28,543 nucleotides of DNA from an uncultured Solobacterium sp. (GCA_900547815.1 URHY01000019.1:1-28543), one strand, 5' to 3'; shown: positions 7,791-15,864, counted from the first letter of the stretch. Translations and numbers: made by a program. The notes: generated by a model from the letters alone, not told the origin.

Positions 7791-7844
7791 ATGTTATACA
7801 TTGGAATATTATGTGCATGCATTGGATTTTATTTACATTATTAA
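7791..7844 (+). CDS. 17-residue hydrophobic microprotein
   Basis: The 17-codon frame encodes MLYIGILCACIGFYLHY. It has no charged residue and is just long enough to be a short membrane helix, with two cysteines two residues apart. SD AAAGGTGG lies inside the last codons of the VTT gene, 8 nt before the ATG. The stop is followed 12 nt later by the response regulator start. A correctly spaced SD, an operon position and a compact intergenic fit support real translation. It could be a small regulator or accessory of the VTT protein or the sensor kinase. Alternatively it may only couple translation along the operon. Confidence 0.5.
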   Translation: MLYIGILCACIGFYLHY

Positions 7845-7856
7845 AAGGAGAACTTT

Positions 7857-8558
7857 ATGGAACATACAATATTAGTGGTAGAAGACGAACAAGGGATTCG
7901 TGAAGCCATCGGAATTTATATGAAGAATCAAGGATACAATGTGATTCTTGCCGCAAATGGAAAAGAAGGCTTGGAAAAGATTGAAACAAATGATATTCAT
8001 TTAGCCATCGTAGATATTATGATGCCTGTTATGGATGGCATTTCTATGGTCATGGAAGCAAGAAAAAAACATGACTTTCCGATTCTATTCTTAAGCGCAA
8101 AAAGTGAAGATATCGATAAAATCACAGGTTTAAATATTGGTGCCGATGATTATATCACAAAGCCATTTCAAAGTATGGAGCTAGTCGCAAGAGTACGTTC
8201 GCATTTAAGAAGATATGAACAAATCTTAAATTTAAAGAATGAGACAAAGAACGAAGATGAGTATATGATTGGTGATCTTGTGTTAAATAATACGACAAAA
8301 AAAGTGACGTTAAATTCAAAGGATATTAAATTAACGCCAAAAGAGTTTGATATTTTAAAACTATTGATTTCACACCCAGGACAAGTCTTTTCTAGCCAAC
8401 AAATCTATGAATTAGTATGGAAAGAAGAGGCCATCAATACAGAAACAATCATGGTTCATATTCGTAAATTGCGTGAAAAGATTGAGTCTAATCCTAAAAA
8501 GCCTATTTATATTAAGGTTGTATGGGGACAGGGCTATAAAATGGAGAATATACAATGA
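7857..8558 (+). CDS. OmpR/PhoB-type response regulator
   Basis: The 233-residue protein has a receiver domain (1-115) and a winged-helix DNA-binding domain (about 130-233). The acidic pocket is E9/D10, the phospho-acceptor is D53 in IVDIMMPVMDG, and the conserved switch residues are S80 and K102 in YITKPF. The C-terminal domain shows the LTPKEFDILKLL and TIMVHIRKLREKI signatures. It resembles VanR-like regulators. The SD AAGGAG is well placed. The ATG of the sensor kinase overlaps its stop as ATGA, so the pair is translationally coupled. Targets are unknown but probably include its own operon or envelope genes. Confidence 0.93.
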   Translation: MEHTILVVEDEQGIREAIGIYMKNQGYNVILAANGKEGLEKIETNDIHLAIVDIMMPVMDGISMVMEARKKHDFPILFLSAKSEDIDKITGLNIGADDYITKPFQSMELVARVRSHLRRYEQILNLKNETKNEDEYMIGDLVLNNTTKKVTLNSKDIKLTPKEFDILKLLISHPGQVFSSQQIYELVWKEEAINTETIMVHIRKLREKIESNPKKPIYIKVVWGQGYKMENIQ

Positions 8559-10594
8559 AAAAGAAAAATATTTTTTTAACAATACTATGTGCTTTATGCA
8601 TCATTAGTTCTTGTATAGTGACAAGTTTTTATCCAAATGTTTCTACAGCTACTCCAACAAAGCTTCCTGAAACTTTAGAACAAAATCTTATAGCTTTTAT
8701 TCTAGCTAAAAAATTGGAACAAGATCCAAAGTATGAATATATTACTTTTGAGAAAGATATACCGGAAGATATTCAAAAAGATATAAAAAAAGGGTTAGAC
8801 TCATCTTTATCTAGCGCAAAAAATATTTTTGAGAATGATCCAAACTTCTTTTATACGTGTGATGTGAACAATAAAATCACTTCAAAACAATTTAATGTGA
8901 ATGTAAAGAAAAAAGATACAAGATATTATGATACTTTGGATTCGAATACTTTAAATGTAACGGATAATATTATGAATCTTATTAACTATAACAGTGAAAA
9001 GTATTATGAATACTATGGTGGCACATATTATTGTGATGGAAAGCCATTTCCAGGCTATACACTTCATATGCCTAGTGATGTCGTATTAACATTCTATATT
9101 CCAGCTGTTTTAAATTATGATAATACAAGTCTAATTGACCTCTTAGATTTAGATGCCGATCAATATACCTATTTCTTTGTGACTTCCTTCTTGATTTGTA
9201 GTGCCATTATCGCTCTATATGTCTTTCTTAATAAATATGCGTATGAAAAAGAAGCCTATATCTTTAGACATGTGAATAACTGGTTATTTGAACCTGCATT
9301 CATCTTGTTTCTAACAATTGATGCCCTACTAGCCAGTGGTACATGCATATTAACGACCTATTCGATTGAGGGAACTTTCTTAAATATCTTGAATCGATAT
9401 CATATTGAGTTGAGTCATCCTATCGTATATGGAGTGAACATTCTTGCATGGTCTATCACCTTATTCTTTATTGGTTTATCCGTATATTGGTTAAAATGTC
9501 AATTTACAACATCGATTAAAGACTGGTTCTTTCATAGAACTTTGGTTGGTAAATTTATTCTTTATTTCTCAAATAAAGTAGAACGAATCATTTCAACCGA
9601 TTTATCGGATGAAATCCTTAAAAAGTATATTATTTTCTCAATATGTCTGATTTTGATTCTTGCGTTTATATCATTGCTTAACATTCCATTCTTCTCTTTC
9701 TTTATTGTCGTTACAGCATTAATTGGCATTAGTGTTGTGGGCTATAAGAAAATCAAAAATGTGCAAAGTCAATATCAAGACATATTACATATGACAGAAG
9801 ATCTATCGAGTGGTAATTTTGAGAATATCAAGCCTACAGATTCTGGTTTATTCCAATCTTTAAATAATAATATCTATCAAATTAAGGATGGTTTTGAACA
9901 AGCTGTAAAAGAACAAGTACAATCACAGAATCTCAAGACAGAATTGATTTCAAATGTATCACATGATTTAAAAACACCATTAACAGGTATTAAAAATTAT
10001 GTAGAGCTGTTAAATGATCCTAGTATTAGTGAAGAAGATAAAAAGAGTTATTTAGAACGATTGAATCAATATACAGATCGTTTAAGCATTCTAATCGCAG
10101 ACTTATTTGAAGTATCTAAAGCCAATAGTGGTAATATTGATTTAGAATATTCTGATATTAACATCATTGAATTTATGGAGCAGGTATGTGCAGAAAATGA
10201 AGAGCTTCTACAAGCTAAAAATCTTCAGCTCGTGACAAATCTTCCAGAAAAAGAAATTCATGTATGTTTGGATGGAAATAAGACGTATCGTATTTTTGAA
10301 AACTTATTTACGAATATTTCTAAGTATGCACTTGAAAACACACGTGTATTCTTGGATGTAAAAGATATTGGTAATTCAGTTATGATCACAATGAAAAACA
10401 CTTCGAAAGCACCGCTTGATTTTGATAGTGATATTACCGAACGTTTTGTGCGTGGAGATAAATCAAGACATGAATCTGGAAGTGGTCTAGGACTAGCCAT
10501 CGTGAAGAGTTTTACAGAAGTACAGAATGGTACATTTATGATTGAAACAGATGGGGATCTCTTCAAATCCATTCTAAGTTTTCATAAATCCTGA
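8555..10594 (+). CDS. VanS-like sensor histidine kinase
   Basis: The 679-residue kinase is larger than usual because of its membrane part. A first membrane helix (about 7-28) precedes an extracytoplasmic region to about 205. Some five further membrane helices follow, near 208-230, 245-270, 288-312 and 355-395. A HAMP-like linker leads into the phospho-acceptor H470 in SNVSHDLKTPLTG. The N-box lies in FENLFTNISKYALENT and the G2 box in GSGLGLAIVKS. The F-box ERFVRGDKSR is of the VanS type. The classical DxGxG G1 motif is not evident, which is common in this subfamily. It forms a coupled pair with the preceding regulator and closes the operon. The extracytoplasmic domain is unrecognised, so the signal is unknown. 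Confidence 0.9.
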   Translation: MKKKNIFLTILCALCIISSCIVTSFYPNVSTATPTKLPETLEQNLIAFILAKKLEQDPKYEYITFEKDIPEDIQKDIKKGLDSSLSSAKNIFENDPNFFYTCDVNNKITSKQFNVNVKKKDTRYYDTLDSNTLNVTDNIMNLINYNSEKYYEYYGGTYYCDGKPFPGYTLHMPSDVVLTFYIPAVLNYDNTSLIDLLDLDADQYTYFFVTSFLICSAIIALYVFLNKYAYEKEAYIFRHVNNWLFEPAFILFLTIDALLASGTCILTTYSIEGTFLNILNRYHIELSHPIVYGVNILAWSITLFFIGLSVYWLKCQFTTSIKDWFFHRTLVGKFILYFSNKVERIISTDLSDEILKKYIIFSICLILILAFISLLNIPFFSFFIVVTALIGISVVGYKKIKNVQSQYQDILHMTEDLSSGNFENIKPTDSGLFQSLNNNIYQIKDGFEQAVKEQVQSQNLKTELISNVSHDLKTPLTGIKNYVELLNDPSISEEDKKSYLERLNQYTDRLSILIADLFEVSKANSGNIDLEYSDINIIEFMEQVCAENEELLQAKNLQLVTNLPEKEIHVCLDGNKTYRIFENLFTNISKYALENTRVFLDVKDIGNSVMITMKNTSKAPLDFDSDITERFVRGDKSRHESGSGLGLAIVKSFTEVQNGTFMIETDGDLFKSILSFHKS

Positions 10595-10636
10595 AAAGCG
10601 TAGAATTCTACAGAAAAAAAATGATTTTAGATAAAA

Positions 10637-10683
10637 TAAAGTGGTCAAAAATCCTAAAGTAAAGGATACAGGCCACTTTTTAT
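10637..10683 (+). terminator. Terminator of the VTT/two-component operon
   Basis: AAAGTGGTC pairs with GGCCACTTT over 9 bp with one wobble. The loop itself contains the smaller stem ATCCT/AGGAT. The right arm runs into TTTTT. Confidence 0.85.
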
Positions 10684-10708
10684 CTGTGTATCATTAATTT
10701 ATAGTCAG

Positions 10709-10728
10709 AAAAAATGTAGAATTCTACA
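10709..10728 (-). terminator. Possible weak terminator of manA
   Basis: On the minus strand, palindrome TGTAGAATTCTACA is directly followed by six T (plus 10709-10714), 30 nt after the manA stop. The stem has only five pairs with an AATT loop, so termination may be inefficient. Confidence 0.4.
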
Positions 10729-10758
10729 AAAAAATGATTAGAAATGATAAAATCAGAA

Positions 10759-11703
10759 TTATTTTGGCACACTTACCAGTAAATCGATATTACCTTGGAT
10801 AGAGTATCTTTTTGTATGACTTGTGATGATAAAGCCAATGCCTACTTGAATATCATAGTCTTTTCCATCAATATGTAAGATTCCATCTCCACTTAATGGT
10901 AAGCATAAGGAATACGAAGGATTGTTGATCTGAATTTCATTTTGAATCTTGTATCGAGTCACACTAAAATATTTTTCATTCACATATTCAATGACTTCAT
11001 TTCCTTCTAACATCGTAACTGTTGGATGCACACCTGGTTCAATATGCGGTATATTTGTGACTTCAATAGCCTGATCAATATGTAGTTCTCGCATATTCCC
11101 ATTCGCATCTTTTCGATCATAATCATATATACGATATGTAACATCACTGGATTGTTGCACTTCAGCCATCATTAACATTCCTTCAATACCATGAATGGTT
11201 CCTGCAGGTGTATAAACAAATTCATTTGCGTGTACCGGTTTTCGAATAAGTAAAGTATCCCAAGCTTTTTCTTCTATGGCCTTTCGGAACTCTTCCTTTG
11301 TCTTGGCACTATGTCCACGAATGATTTTTGTACCTTCTTCCACATCTAGCCACAGGCAGAATTCAGCCTTACCATAATCTTTTTCGTGTTTTCTAGCATA
11401 TGCATCATCTGGATGGACTTGTACGGAGCATGGTTCTTGAATTTCATTGATTTTAACTAACAGAGAAAACTTATCGTGAGGATCATTCGCAAATAATTCT
11501 CTGTGATTTAAATATACATCTTTTAATGTTTCCCTTTTATATTTTCCATTTTTAATTTTGCTCAATCCATTATCATGTGCACTAATTGCCCAATATTCTC
11601 CAATCTTTTTATCCATAGGACCAAAGCCAAACTTTTCTTGAATACGCATTGAACCATATGGCTTTTCTTTCATGGGTGAATCTAAAAATAATACTTTTTC
11701 CAT
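10759..11703 (-). CDS. manA: Mannose-6-phosphate isomerase, class I
   Basis: The 314-residue enzyme interconverts mannose 6-phosphate and fructose 6-phosphate with a bound zinc ion. The metal ligands are all visible: Q95 and H97 in SVQVHPDD, E114 in GKAEFCLWLD, and H171 in PAGTIHGI. The length and N-terminus match short Firmicute enzymes of the Bacillus ManA type. The AAGGGAAG SD is placed 6 nt before the ATG. It feeds mannose into glycolysis or supplies mannose 6-phosphate for glycan precursors. No PTS or mannose genes lie next to it. Its promoter region is shared with the divergent PLP-enzyme gene. Confidence 0.95.
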   Translation of the reverse strand: MEKVLFLDSPMKEKPYGSMRIQEKFGFGPMDKKIGEYWAISAHDNGLSKIKNGKYKRETLKDVYLNHRELFANDPHDKFSLLVKINEIQEPCSVQVHPDDAYARKHEKDYGKAEFCLWLDVEEGTKIIRGHSAKTKEEFRKAIEEKAWDTLLIRKPVHANEFVYTPAGTIHGIEGMLMMAEVQQSSDVTYRIYDYDRKDANGNMRELHIDQAIEVTNIPHIEPGVHPTVTMLEGNEVIEYVNEKYFSVTRYKIQNEIQINNPSYSLCLPLSGDGILHIDGKDYDIQVGIGFIITSHTKRYSIQGNIDLLVSVPK

Positions 11704-11757
11704 TTTTTACTTCCCTTCATATCTTGACTTGAGCATACCACAAATATTTAAATCGTG

Positions 11758-11763
11758 TATAAT
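11758..11763 (+). promoter_or_regulatory. -10 box upstream of the PLP lyase gene
   Basis: A perfect TATAAT lies 28 bp before the ATG, with SD GGAGG at 11781-11785. No good -35 is found at normal spacing; TTGACT at 11724-11729 is too far away. Confidence 0.45.
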
Positions 11764-11791
11764 AGAAGAAGTGGACTTTTGGAGGTTATTT

Positions 11792-13045
11792 ATGATTTTA
11801 GAACAAATTGATAAAGACTTATTGAAAATGGCAGAAGAATCGGATGTCGTTTTAAAAGATATTTATAAAAAAATTGATGATGTATGTTTATACAATTCAG
11901 ATCGTATCTTAGCTGCATTTATTGAGAATCACGTTTCTTATTCTGACTTTGCGGATATCAACGGATATGGTAACTACGATGAAGGTCGTGATAAGATTGA
12001 ACGTATTTTTGCGACAGTACTCGGATGTGAAGATGCTTTGGTACGTCCTCAAATCATGAGTGGTACAAACGCTTTATATTTAACTTTATCTGCCCTATTA
12101 AAATATGGAGATACAATGATTTCCATTTCGGGTGCTCCTTATGATTCTTTGCAGGAAATGATTGGTTTATGTGGGGATTCTACACAATCCTTAAAAGCCA
12201 ATGGTGTAAAGTATGAACAAATTGATTTAGTAAATGATGATTTTGATGATGATAAAATTATTTCTCGTTTAAAAGAAAACAATGTGAAATTAGTGGAAAT
12301 CCAAAGATCTAGAGGATATGCCCACCGTTTATCATTAACCATTTCAAAGCTTGAGCGTATCATCAAAAAGATTCGTGAAATAAACAAAGACGTTATTATC
12401 ATGGTAGATAACTGTTATGGTGAACTTGTTGAAAAATTAGAGCCAGGACACATTGGTGCCGATGTTGTGGTTGGATCCTTGATGAAAAACTTAGGTGGAG
12501 GAATCGCCTCTACTGGAGGATATGTAGCTGGTAATAAAGACTTGATCAATATGGTCGCTGAACGCTTAACAGCTCCTGGAATCGGTAAGGATTTGGGTGC
12601 GAACTTTAACTTGAACAACTCTTTCTTTAAAGGTATCTTCATGGCACCAAATGCCGTTAAGAGTGCTTTAAAAACCGCAGTTTTTACAGCCTATATGCTA
12701 GAAAAATTAGGATACAAGAATGTATCTCCTGCTTATAATGATGAAAGAACGGATATCATTCAAACTTTAGAACTTGGATCAAAAGAAAATCTTGTTAGTT
12801 TTACACAAGGTATTCAATCCACAAGTCCTATTGATTCATTTGTTCGTGTTATGGCTGCTCCAATGCCTGGCTATCCATTTGATGAAGTTATGGCTGCTGG
12901 AAGCTTTACACAAGGAAGTACAATCGAACTAAGTGCAGATGCTCCAGTCGTTGAACCATATACTTTATATATGCAGGGTGGATTAACATTAGAATATGGA
13001 AAACTTTCTATTCTTCTTGCCCTAACAAACATGAAAAACAACTAA
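11792..13045 (+). CDS. Methionine gamma-lyase family PLP enzyme
   Basis: The 417-residue protein belongs to the fold-type I PLP family once called aluminium-resistance or YnbB proteins (Pfam Met_gamma_lyase). Diagnostic segments are GYGNYDEGRDKIERIFA near the N-terminus, the RPQIMSGTNALY cofactor loop, and MVDNCYGELVE. The likely Schiff-base lysine is K232 in GSLMKNLGGGIASTGGY. Members are thought to cleave C-S bonds of methionine or cystathionine-like substrates, but few have been tested. The real start is ATG 11792 with SD GGAGG 6 nt upstream. A longer frame from 11672 would run through the promoter and into manA on the other strand. The gene is monocistronic with a terminator at its stop. 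Confidence 0.88.
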   Translation: MILEQIDKDLLKMAEESDVVLKDIYKKIDDVCLYNSDRILAAFIENHVSYSDFADINGYGNYDEGRDKIERIFATVLGCEDALVRPQIMSGTNALYLTLSALLKYGDTMISISGAPYDSLQEMIGLCGDSTQSLKANGVKYEQIDLVNDDFDDDKIISRLKENNVKLVEIQRSRGYAHRLSLTISKLERIIKKIREINKDVIIMVDNCYGELVEKLEPGHIGADVVVGSLMKNLGGGIASTGGYVAGNKDLINMVAERLTAPGIGKDLGANFNLNNSFFKGIFMAPNAVKSALKTAVFTAYMLEKLGYKNVSPAYNDERTDIIQTLELGSKENLVSFTQGIQSTSPIDSFVRVMAAPMPGYPFDEVMAAGSFTQGSTIELSADAPVVEPYTLYMQGGLTLEYGKLSILLALTNMKNN

Positions 13046-13067
13046 GATGCCTAGTGCATCTTTTTTA
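13044..13067 (+). terminator. Terminator of the PLP lyase gene
   Basis: AAGATGC and GCATCTT form a 7-bp stem with loop CTAGT, followed by six T. It begins at the stop codon. Confidence 0.85.
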
Positions 13068-13079
13068 TTTCAAACGATA

Positions 13080-13135
13080 TGCAACGATAAATTAATCGTT
13101 GCATTATTTTGTGCAACGATAGCTGAATCGTTGCA
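13080..13135. promoter_or_regulatory. Two perfect inverted repeats, probable operators
   Basis: TGCAACGAT-6 nt-ATCGTTGCA occurs twice, at 13080-13103 and 13112-13135. The 9-bp arms are identical, the spacers are unrelated, and the copies are 32 bp apart. The right arm of the second copy contains the -35 box of the next gene. The outer arms can also pair over 12 bp. This is a strong candidate operator for the regulator it precedes. Confidence 0.8.
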
Positions 13136-13159
13136 TATTGATTCAAACAATACTATAAT
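13131..13159 (+). promoter_or_regulatory. Promoter of the AlbA_2 regulator gene
   Basis: -35 TTGCAT (13131-13136) and a perfect -10 TATAAT (13154-13159) are 17 bp apart. The -35 overlaps the operator at 13112-13135. Confidence 0.75.
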
Positions 13160-13180
13160 AAGTATAAGGATGTGATAGCT

Positions 13181-14431
13181 ATGCGTGAAACAAGAACTTT
13201 GGAATTTAAAGAAAACATGAACAGCAATTCGTTTTTAAAAACAATAAGTGCCTTTGCGAATTATTCAAATGGAGAAATCATTTTTGGCATTTGCGATGAT
13301 GGAACTATTAAAGGTATTGATAATCCAATTGATGCTTGTTTGAATTTAGAAAACAAAATCAATGATTCAATAAAACCTATTCCTTCTTACACTTTAGATA
13401 TCACAAAAGAAAATACAATCATTCTAAAAGTATTTGAAGGAACTTTTAAGCCTTATTTATATAAAGGAAAAGCATACAAGAGAAATGACTCATCCACTAT
13501 CGAAGTTGATCGATTGGAATTAAATCGACTCGTTCTTGAAGGATTGAATCAATCCTATGAAGAACAAGAATCTACTCAACAAGATTTGACCTTTCATATA
13601 CTAGAAGATGAACTTTCTAAAAAACTTGAGGTAGAACATATTAATACCGATATATTAAGAACATTAGGACTTATTAGAAACGGAAAATTTAACAATGCGG
13701 CTGCATTAATTGCAGATTCAAATCAATTTAAAGGTGTTGATGTCATTCGTTTTGGAAAAGACATAAATGAAATTATGGATCGAGAAATCCTAGATCATAT
13801 TTCCATTTTAGAAATGTATCGTCGCATTTTAAACATGTATAAAAAATATTACCAATACGAAAAAATTGAAGGTAGTCTTAGAATCAGTAAAGAAAAAATC
13901 CCAGAAGAAGCATTTCGAGAAGCTTTAGCTAATTCTCTAGTACACCGCTTATGGGATATCAACGCAAGAATACGCATTTCTATGTTCGAAGATAAAATTG
14001 AAATCACTTCTTGTGGAGGCCTTCCTCGTGAAATAAGTGAAAAAGAGTATTTAGATGGACAAATTTCATTTTTAAGAAATCCTATTATCGGGAACATCTT
14101 TTTTAGGCTGAATTATATTGAAATGTTTGGTTCTGGAATCAAAAGAATAAATGCTTCATACAATAATTTTCAAAATAAGCCTGAATTTAAAATTTATGAA
14201 AACTCAATCACTGTCATATTGCCTATCGAATCGAATTTAATTTCATTAAGCGAAGACGAAAAAGCAATTGTTTCAATTCTAAAAAACAATTTAAAACTAT
14301 CTCGTACACAAATAGAAGTTGAAACTCAATTCACAAAATATAAAACAATTCGAATTCTAAATTCTCTTATTGAAAAAAATGTAGTTCAAAAAATAGGAAA
14401 TGCACAAAGCACCAAATATATACTAAAATAA
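13181..14431 (+). CDS. AlbA_2 domain ATP-binding transcriptional regulator
   Basis: The 416-residue protein begins with an AlbA_2 (Schlafen-type DNA-binding) domain, seen as TLEFKE followed by SAFANYSNGEIIFGICDDG. The central part has a HATPase_c_4 pattern: FREALANSLVHRLW, then SCGGLP, then MFGSGIKRI. The last 60-70 residues look like a winged helix, with LSRTQIEVETQFTKYKTIR and RILNSLIEKNVV. These proteins are putative regulators whose ligand and targets are mostly unknown. The start ATG 13181 is taken because AAGGA ends 10 nt upstream; an in-frame GTG at 13172 is only 1 nt from that SD. The two inverted repeats over its promoter suggest autoregulation. It is monocistronic with a terminator at its stop. 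Confidence 0.85.
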   Translation: MRETRTLEFKENMNSNSFLKTISAFANYSNGEIIFGICDDGTIKGIDNPIDACLNLENKINDSIKPIPSYTLDITKENTIILKVFEGTFKPYLYKGKAYKRNDSSTIEVDRLELNRLVLEGLNQSYEEQESTQQDLTFHILEDELSKKLEVEHINTDILRTLGLIRNGKFNNAAALIADSNQFKGVDVIRFGKDINEIMDREILDHISILEMYRRILNMYKKYYQYEKIEGSLRISKEKIPEEAFREALANSLVHRLWDINARIRISMFEDKIEITSCGGLPREISEKEYLDGQISFLRNPIIGNIFFRLNYIEMFGSGIKRINASYNNFQNKPEFKIYENSITVILPIESNLISLSEDEKAIVSILKNNLKLSRTQIEVETQFTKYKTIRILNSLIEKNVVQKIGNAQSTKYILK

Positions 14432-14452
14432 GCCTCTTTCGAGGCTTTTTTA
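14431..14452. terminator. Bidirectional terminator between convergent genes
   Basis: AGCCTC and GAGGCT form a 6-bp stem with a TTTC loop and a run of T on the plus side. On the minus strand it is followed by TATTTTA, so it can also serve the dehydrogenase gene. Confidence 0.75.
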
Positions 14453-15196
14453 ACAGCTACCCATCTGTCCACCATCGATACGAATAATGGAATTGTTGAT
14501 GAAGTTAGCTTCATCACTAATTAAGAAACGAACAAGATAGGCCACTTCTTCTGGTTTTCCATAACGTTTCACCATAATTTTTTCTGTTTCTTCCTTTAAG
14601 AACTCTTCATCATAGCCATCTAGTTCATTATCGGTTCCAATAAAGCCTGGTGCAACACAATTCACATTGATATATGGTCCAAATTCAGCCGCAAGATTGT
14701 GTGTCATTGAAATCAAGGCTGCTTTTGAAGCATCATAATCGATACACATTGGATAATACGTATTAATTCCATTGGTACTTGATATATTGATGATTCTTCC
14801 ATATTCTTGATCCAACATATGTTTATAGACTCTTTTACTACAATTAAAAGCACCTACAACATTTACATCGAATGTTCTTTTAAATTCTTCGGCATTTTTT
14901 AAGTGAAATAGATTGGAAAGATCCACAGCCGCATTATTAATTAGTATATCTACGCCACCCATCTTCTCTTCAACTTCACTAACCATGATATTGACTTGAT
15001 CTACATCGGATACATCTGCACAAATTGTAAGACAACGAACATGATATTCTGATTCAATTTTTTCTTTTAATTCTTTGGCAGGCTGTTTAGAAGTCAAATA
15101 ATTAATGACAATGTCATAACCATGTTTTGCGAGTTCCAATGCGATTGCACTTCCAATACCACGAGCACCACCTGTAATTAATACAACTTTATTCAT
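14450..15196 (-). CDS. SDR reductase, probable EF-P 5-aminopentanone reductase
   Basis: The 248-residue classical short-chain dehydrogenase has the NAD(P) loop TGGARGIG (8-15), the NNAA motif, a serine in INISS, and catalytic Y154 and K158 (YDASK). By sequence alone it is FabG-like. Its position gives the better clue, since it lies directly downstream of the EF-P gene on the same strand. In Bacillus subtilis the FabG-like reductase YmfI completes the 5-aminopentanol modification of the EF-P lysine, and EF-P here has the matching lysine loop. The YmfI role is therefore favoured over fatty-acid synthesis, as no fab genes are nearby. Odd features are the lack of any SD before the ATG and an intrinsic terminator just upstream, so expression probably depends on read-through. 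Confidence 0.82.
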   Translation of the reverse strand: MNKVVLITGGARGIGSAIALELAKHGYDIVINYLTSKQPAKELKEKIESEYHVRCLTICADVSDVDQVNIMVSEVEEKMGGVDILINNAAVDLSNLFHLKNAEEFKRTFDVNVVGAFNCSKRVYKHMLDQEYGRIINISSTNGINTYYPMCIDYDASKAALISMTHNLAAEFGPYINVNCVAPGFIGTDNELDGYDEEFLKEETEKIMVKRYGKPEEVAYLVRFLISDEANFINNSIIRIDGGQMGSC

Positions 15197-15200
15197 AGTT

Positions 15201-15227
15201 AAAAAAAGAAGAGCGATTAAGCTCTTC
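15201..15227 (-). terminator. Terminator between efp and the SDR gene
   Basis: On the minus strand, GAAGAGC and GCTCTTC pair over 7 bp around a 6-nt loop that contains the efp stop codon. A run of seven T follows (plus 15201-15207), and the SDR ATG starts 4 nt later. Confidence 0.85.
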
Positions 15228-15774
15228 CTGCATATTTTCCATCTGTTGAGAATACAACGATTTTTTCACCTGGTTCGATGAACTGTGGAACTCTTAATGT
15301 TAATCCAGTATCTGTAGTTGCATCTTTAGTTTGGTTAGATGGTGCACCTTTGATGGCTGGATCTGTTTCAGCTACCGTTAATTCAACTTTTTCTGGAACA
15401 GAAACAGATAATAATTCTCCTTCGAAGAACATCAAAGATACTTCAGCACCTTCAACAATAAAGTATTTGTTGAAATCAACTTGTTCAGCTGTTAATTCAT
15501 AAGTATCGTATGTTTCTAAATCCATAAAGTAATATGTAGAATCTGCTTCATATGAGAATTGAGCTGCTTTTTTAGAAATGTTAGCTTGTTCAAATTTAGT
15601 TGAAGCATTGAAGTTTCTTTCTTGTGTATTCCCTGTTTTTAAGTTTTTCATCTTAGTTTTTAAGATAGCTGCACCTTTACCAGGTTTAACATGTTGGAAA
15701 TCTAATACTACCCAAGGATCACCATCAACGATTAAAGTTAATCCTGTTTTAAAATCACCTGCAGAAATTGCCAT
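15217..15774 (-). CDS. efp: Translation elongation factor P
   Basis: The 185-residue protein has the usual EF-P length and three-domain order: KOW-like N-terminal domain, central OB domain, and C-terminal OB domain with TGLTLRVPQFIEPGEKI. EF-P binds between the P and E sites and rescues ribosomes stalled at polyproline. The tip loop HVKPGKGAA carries a lysine (K33) for modification. This matches the KPGKG loop of Bacillus, which receives 5-aminopentanol, rather than an arginine for rhamnosylation. No EpmA or EpmB is seen in the window. SD AGGAGTG precedes the ATG, and a -10 TACAAT lies upstream. The following SDR gene is probably the modification enzyme. Confidence 0.97.
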   Translation of the reverse strand: MAISAGDFKTGLTLIVDGDPWVVLDFQHVKPGKGAAILKTKMKNLKTGNTQERNFNASTKFEQANISKKAAQFSYEADSTYYFMDLETYDTYELTAEQVDFNKYFIVEGAEVSLMFFEGELLSVSVPEKVELTVAETDPAIKGAPSNQTKDATTDTGLTLRVPQFIEPGEKIVVFSTDGKYAGRA

Positions 15775-15818
15775 AATTTTTCACTCCTATTTTCTATAAA
15801 TATTTTTTTACACGCTTT

Positions 15819-15847
15819 ATTGTACCATATCCTCATCATTTTTAGAA
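15819..15847 (-). promoter_or_regulatory. Probable efp promoter
   Basis: On the minus strand, -10 TACAAT (plus 15819-15824) lies 45 bp before the efp start. A poor -35 TTCTAA (plus 15842-15847) is 17 bp further upstream. Confidence 0.45.
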
Positions 15848-15864
15848 GAATGAGTGTGATACTT

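Larger units (their letters stand above)
10600..10756. repeat. Duplicated 12-bp palindrome with 40-bp context
   Basis: GTAGAATTCTAC occurs at 10600-10611 and 10716-10727. Both copies are followed by a matching A-rich tail with AAAAAAATGATT, then TAGA and ATAAAAT elements. The pair of about 40-bp direct repeats brackets the sensor kinase terminator in the convergent gap before manA. Confidence 0.7.

Noticed and set aside
11672..11791. 40-residue N-terminal extension of the PLP lyase
   Set aside because: It would cross the -10 box and overlap manA, while ATG 11792 has a perfect SD.
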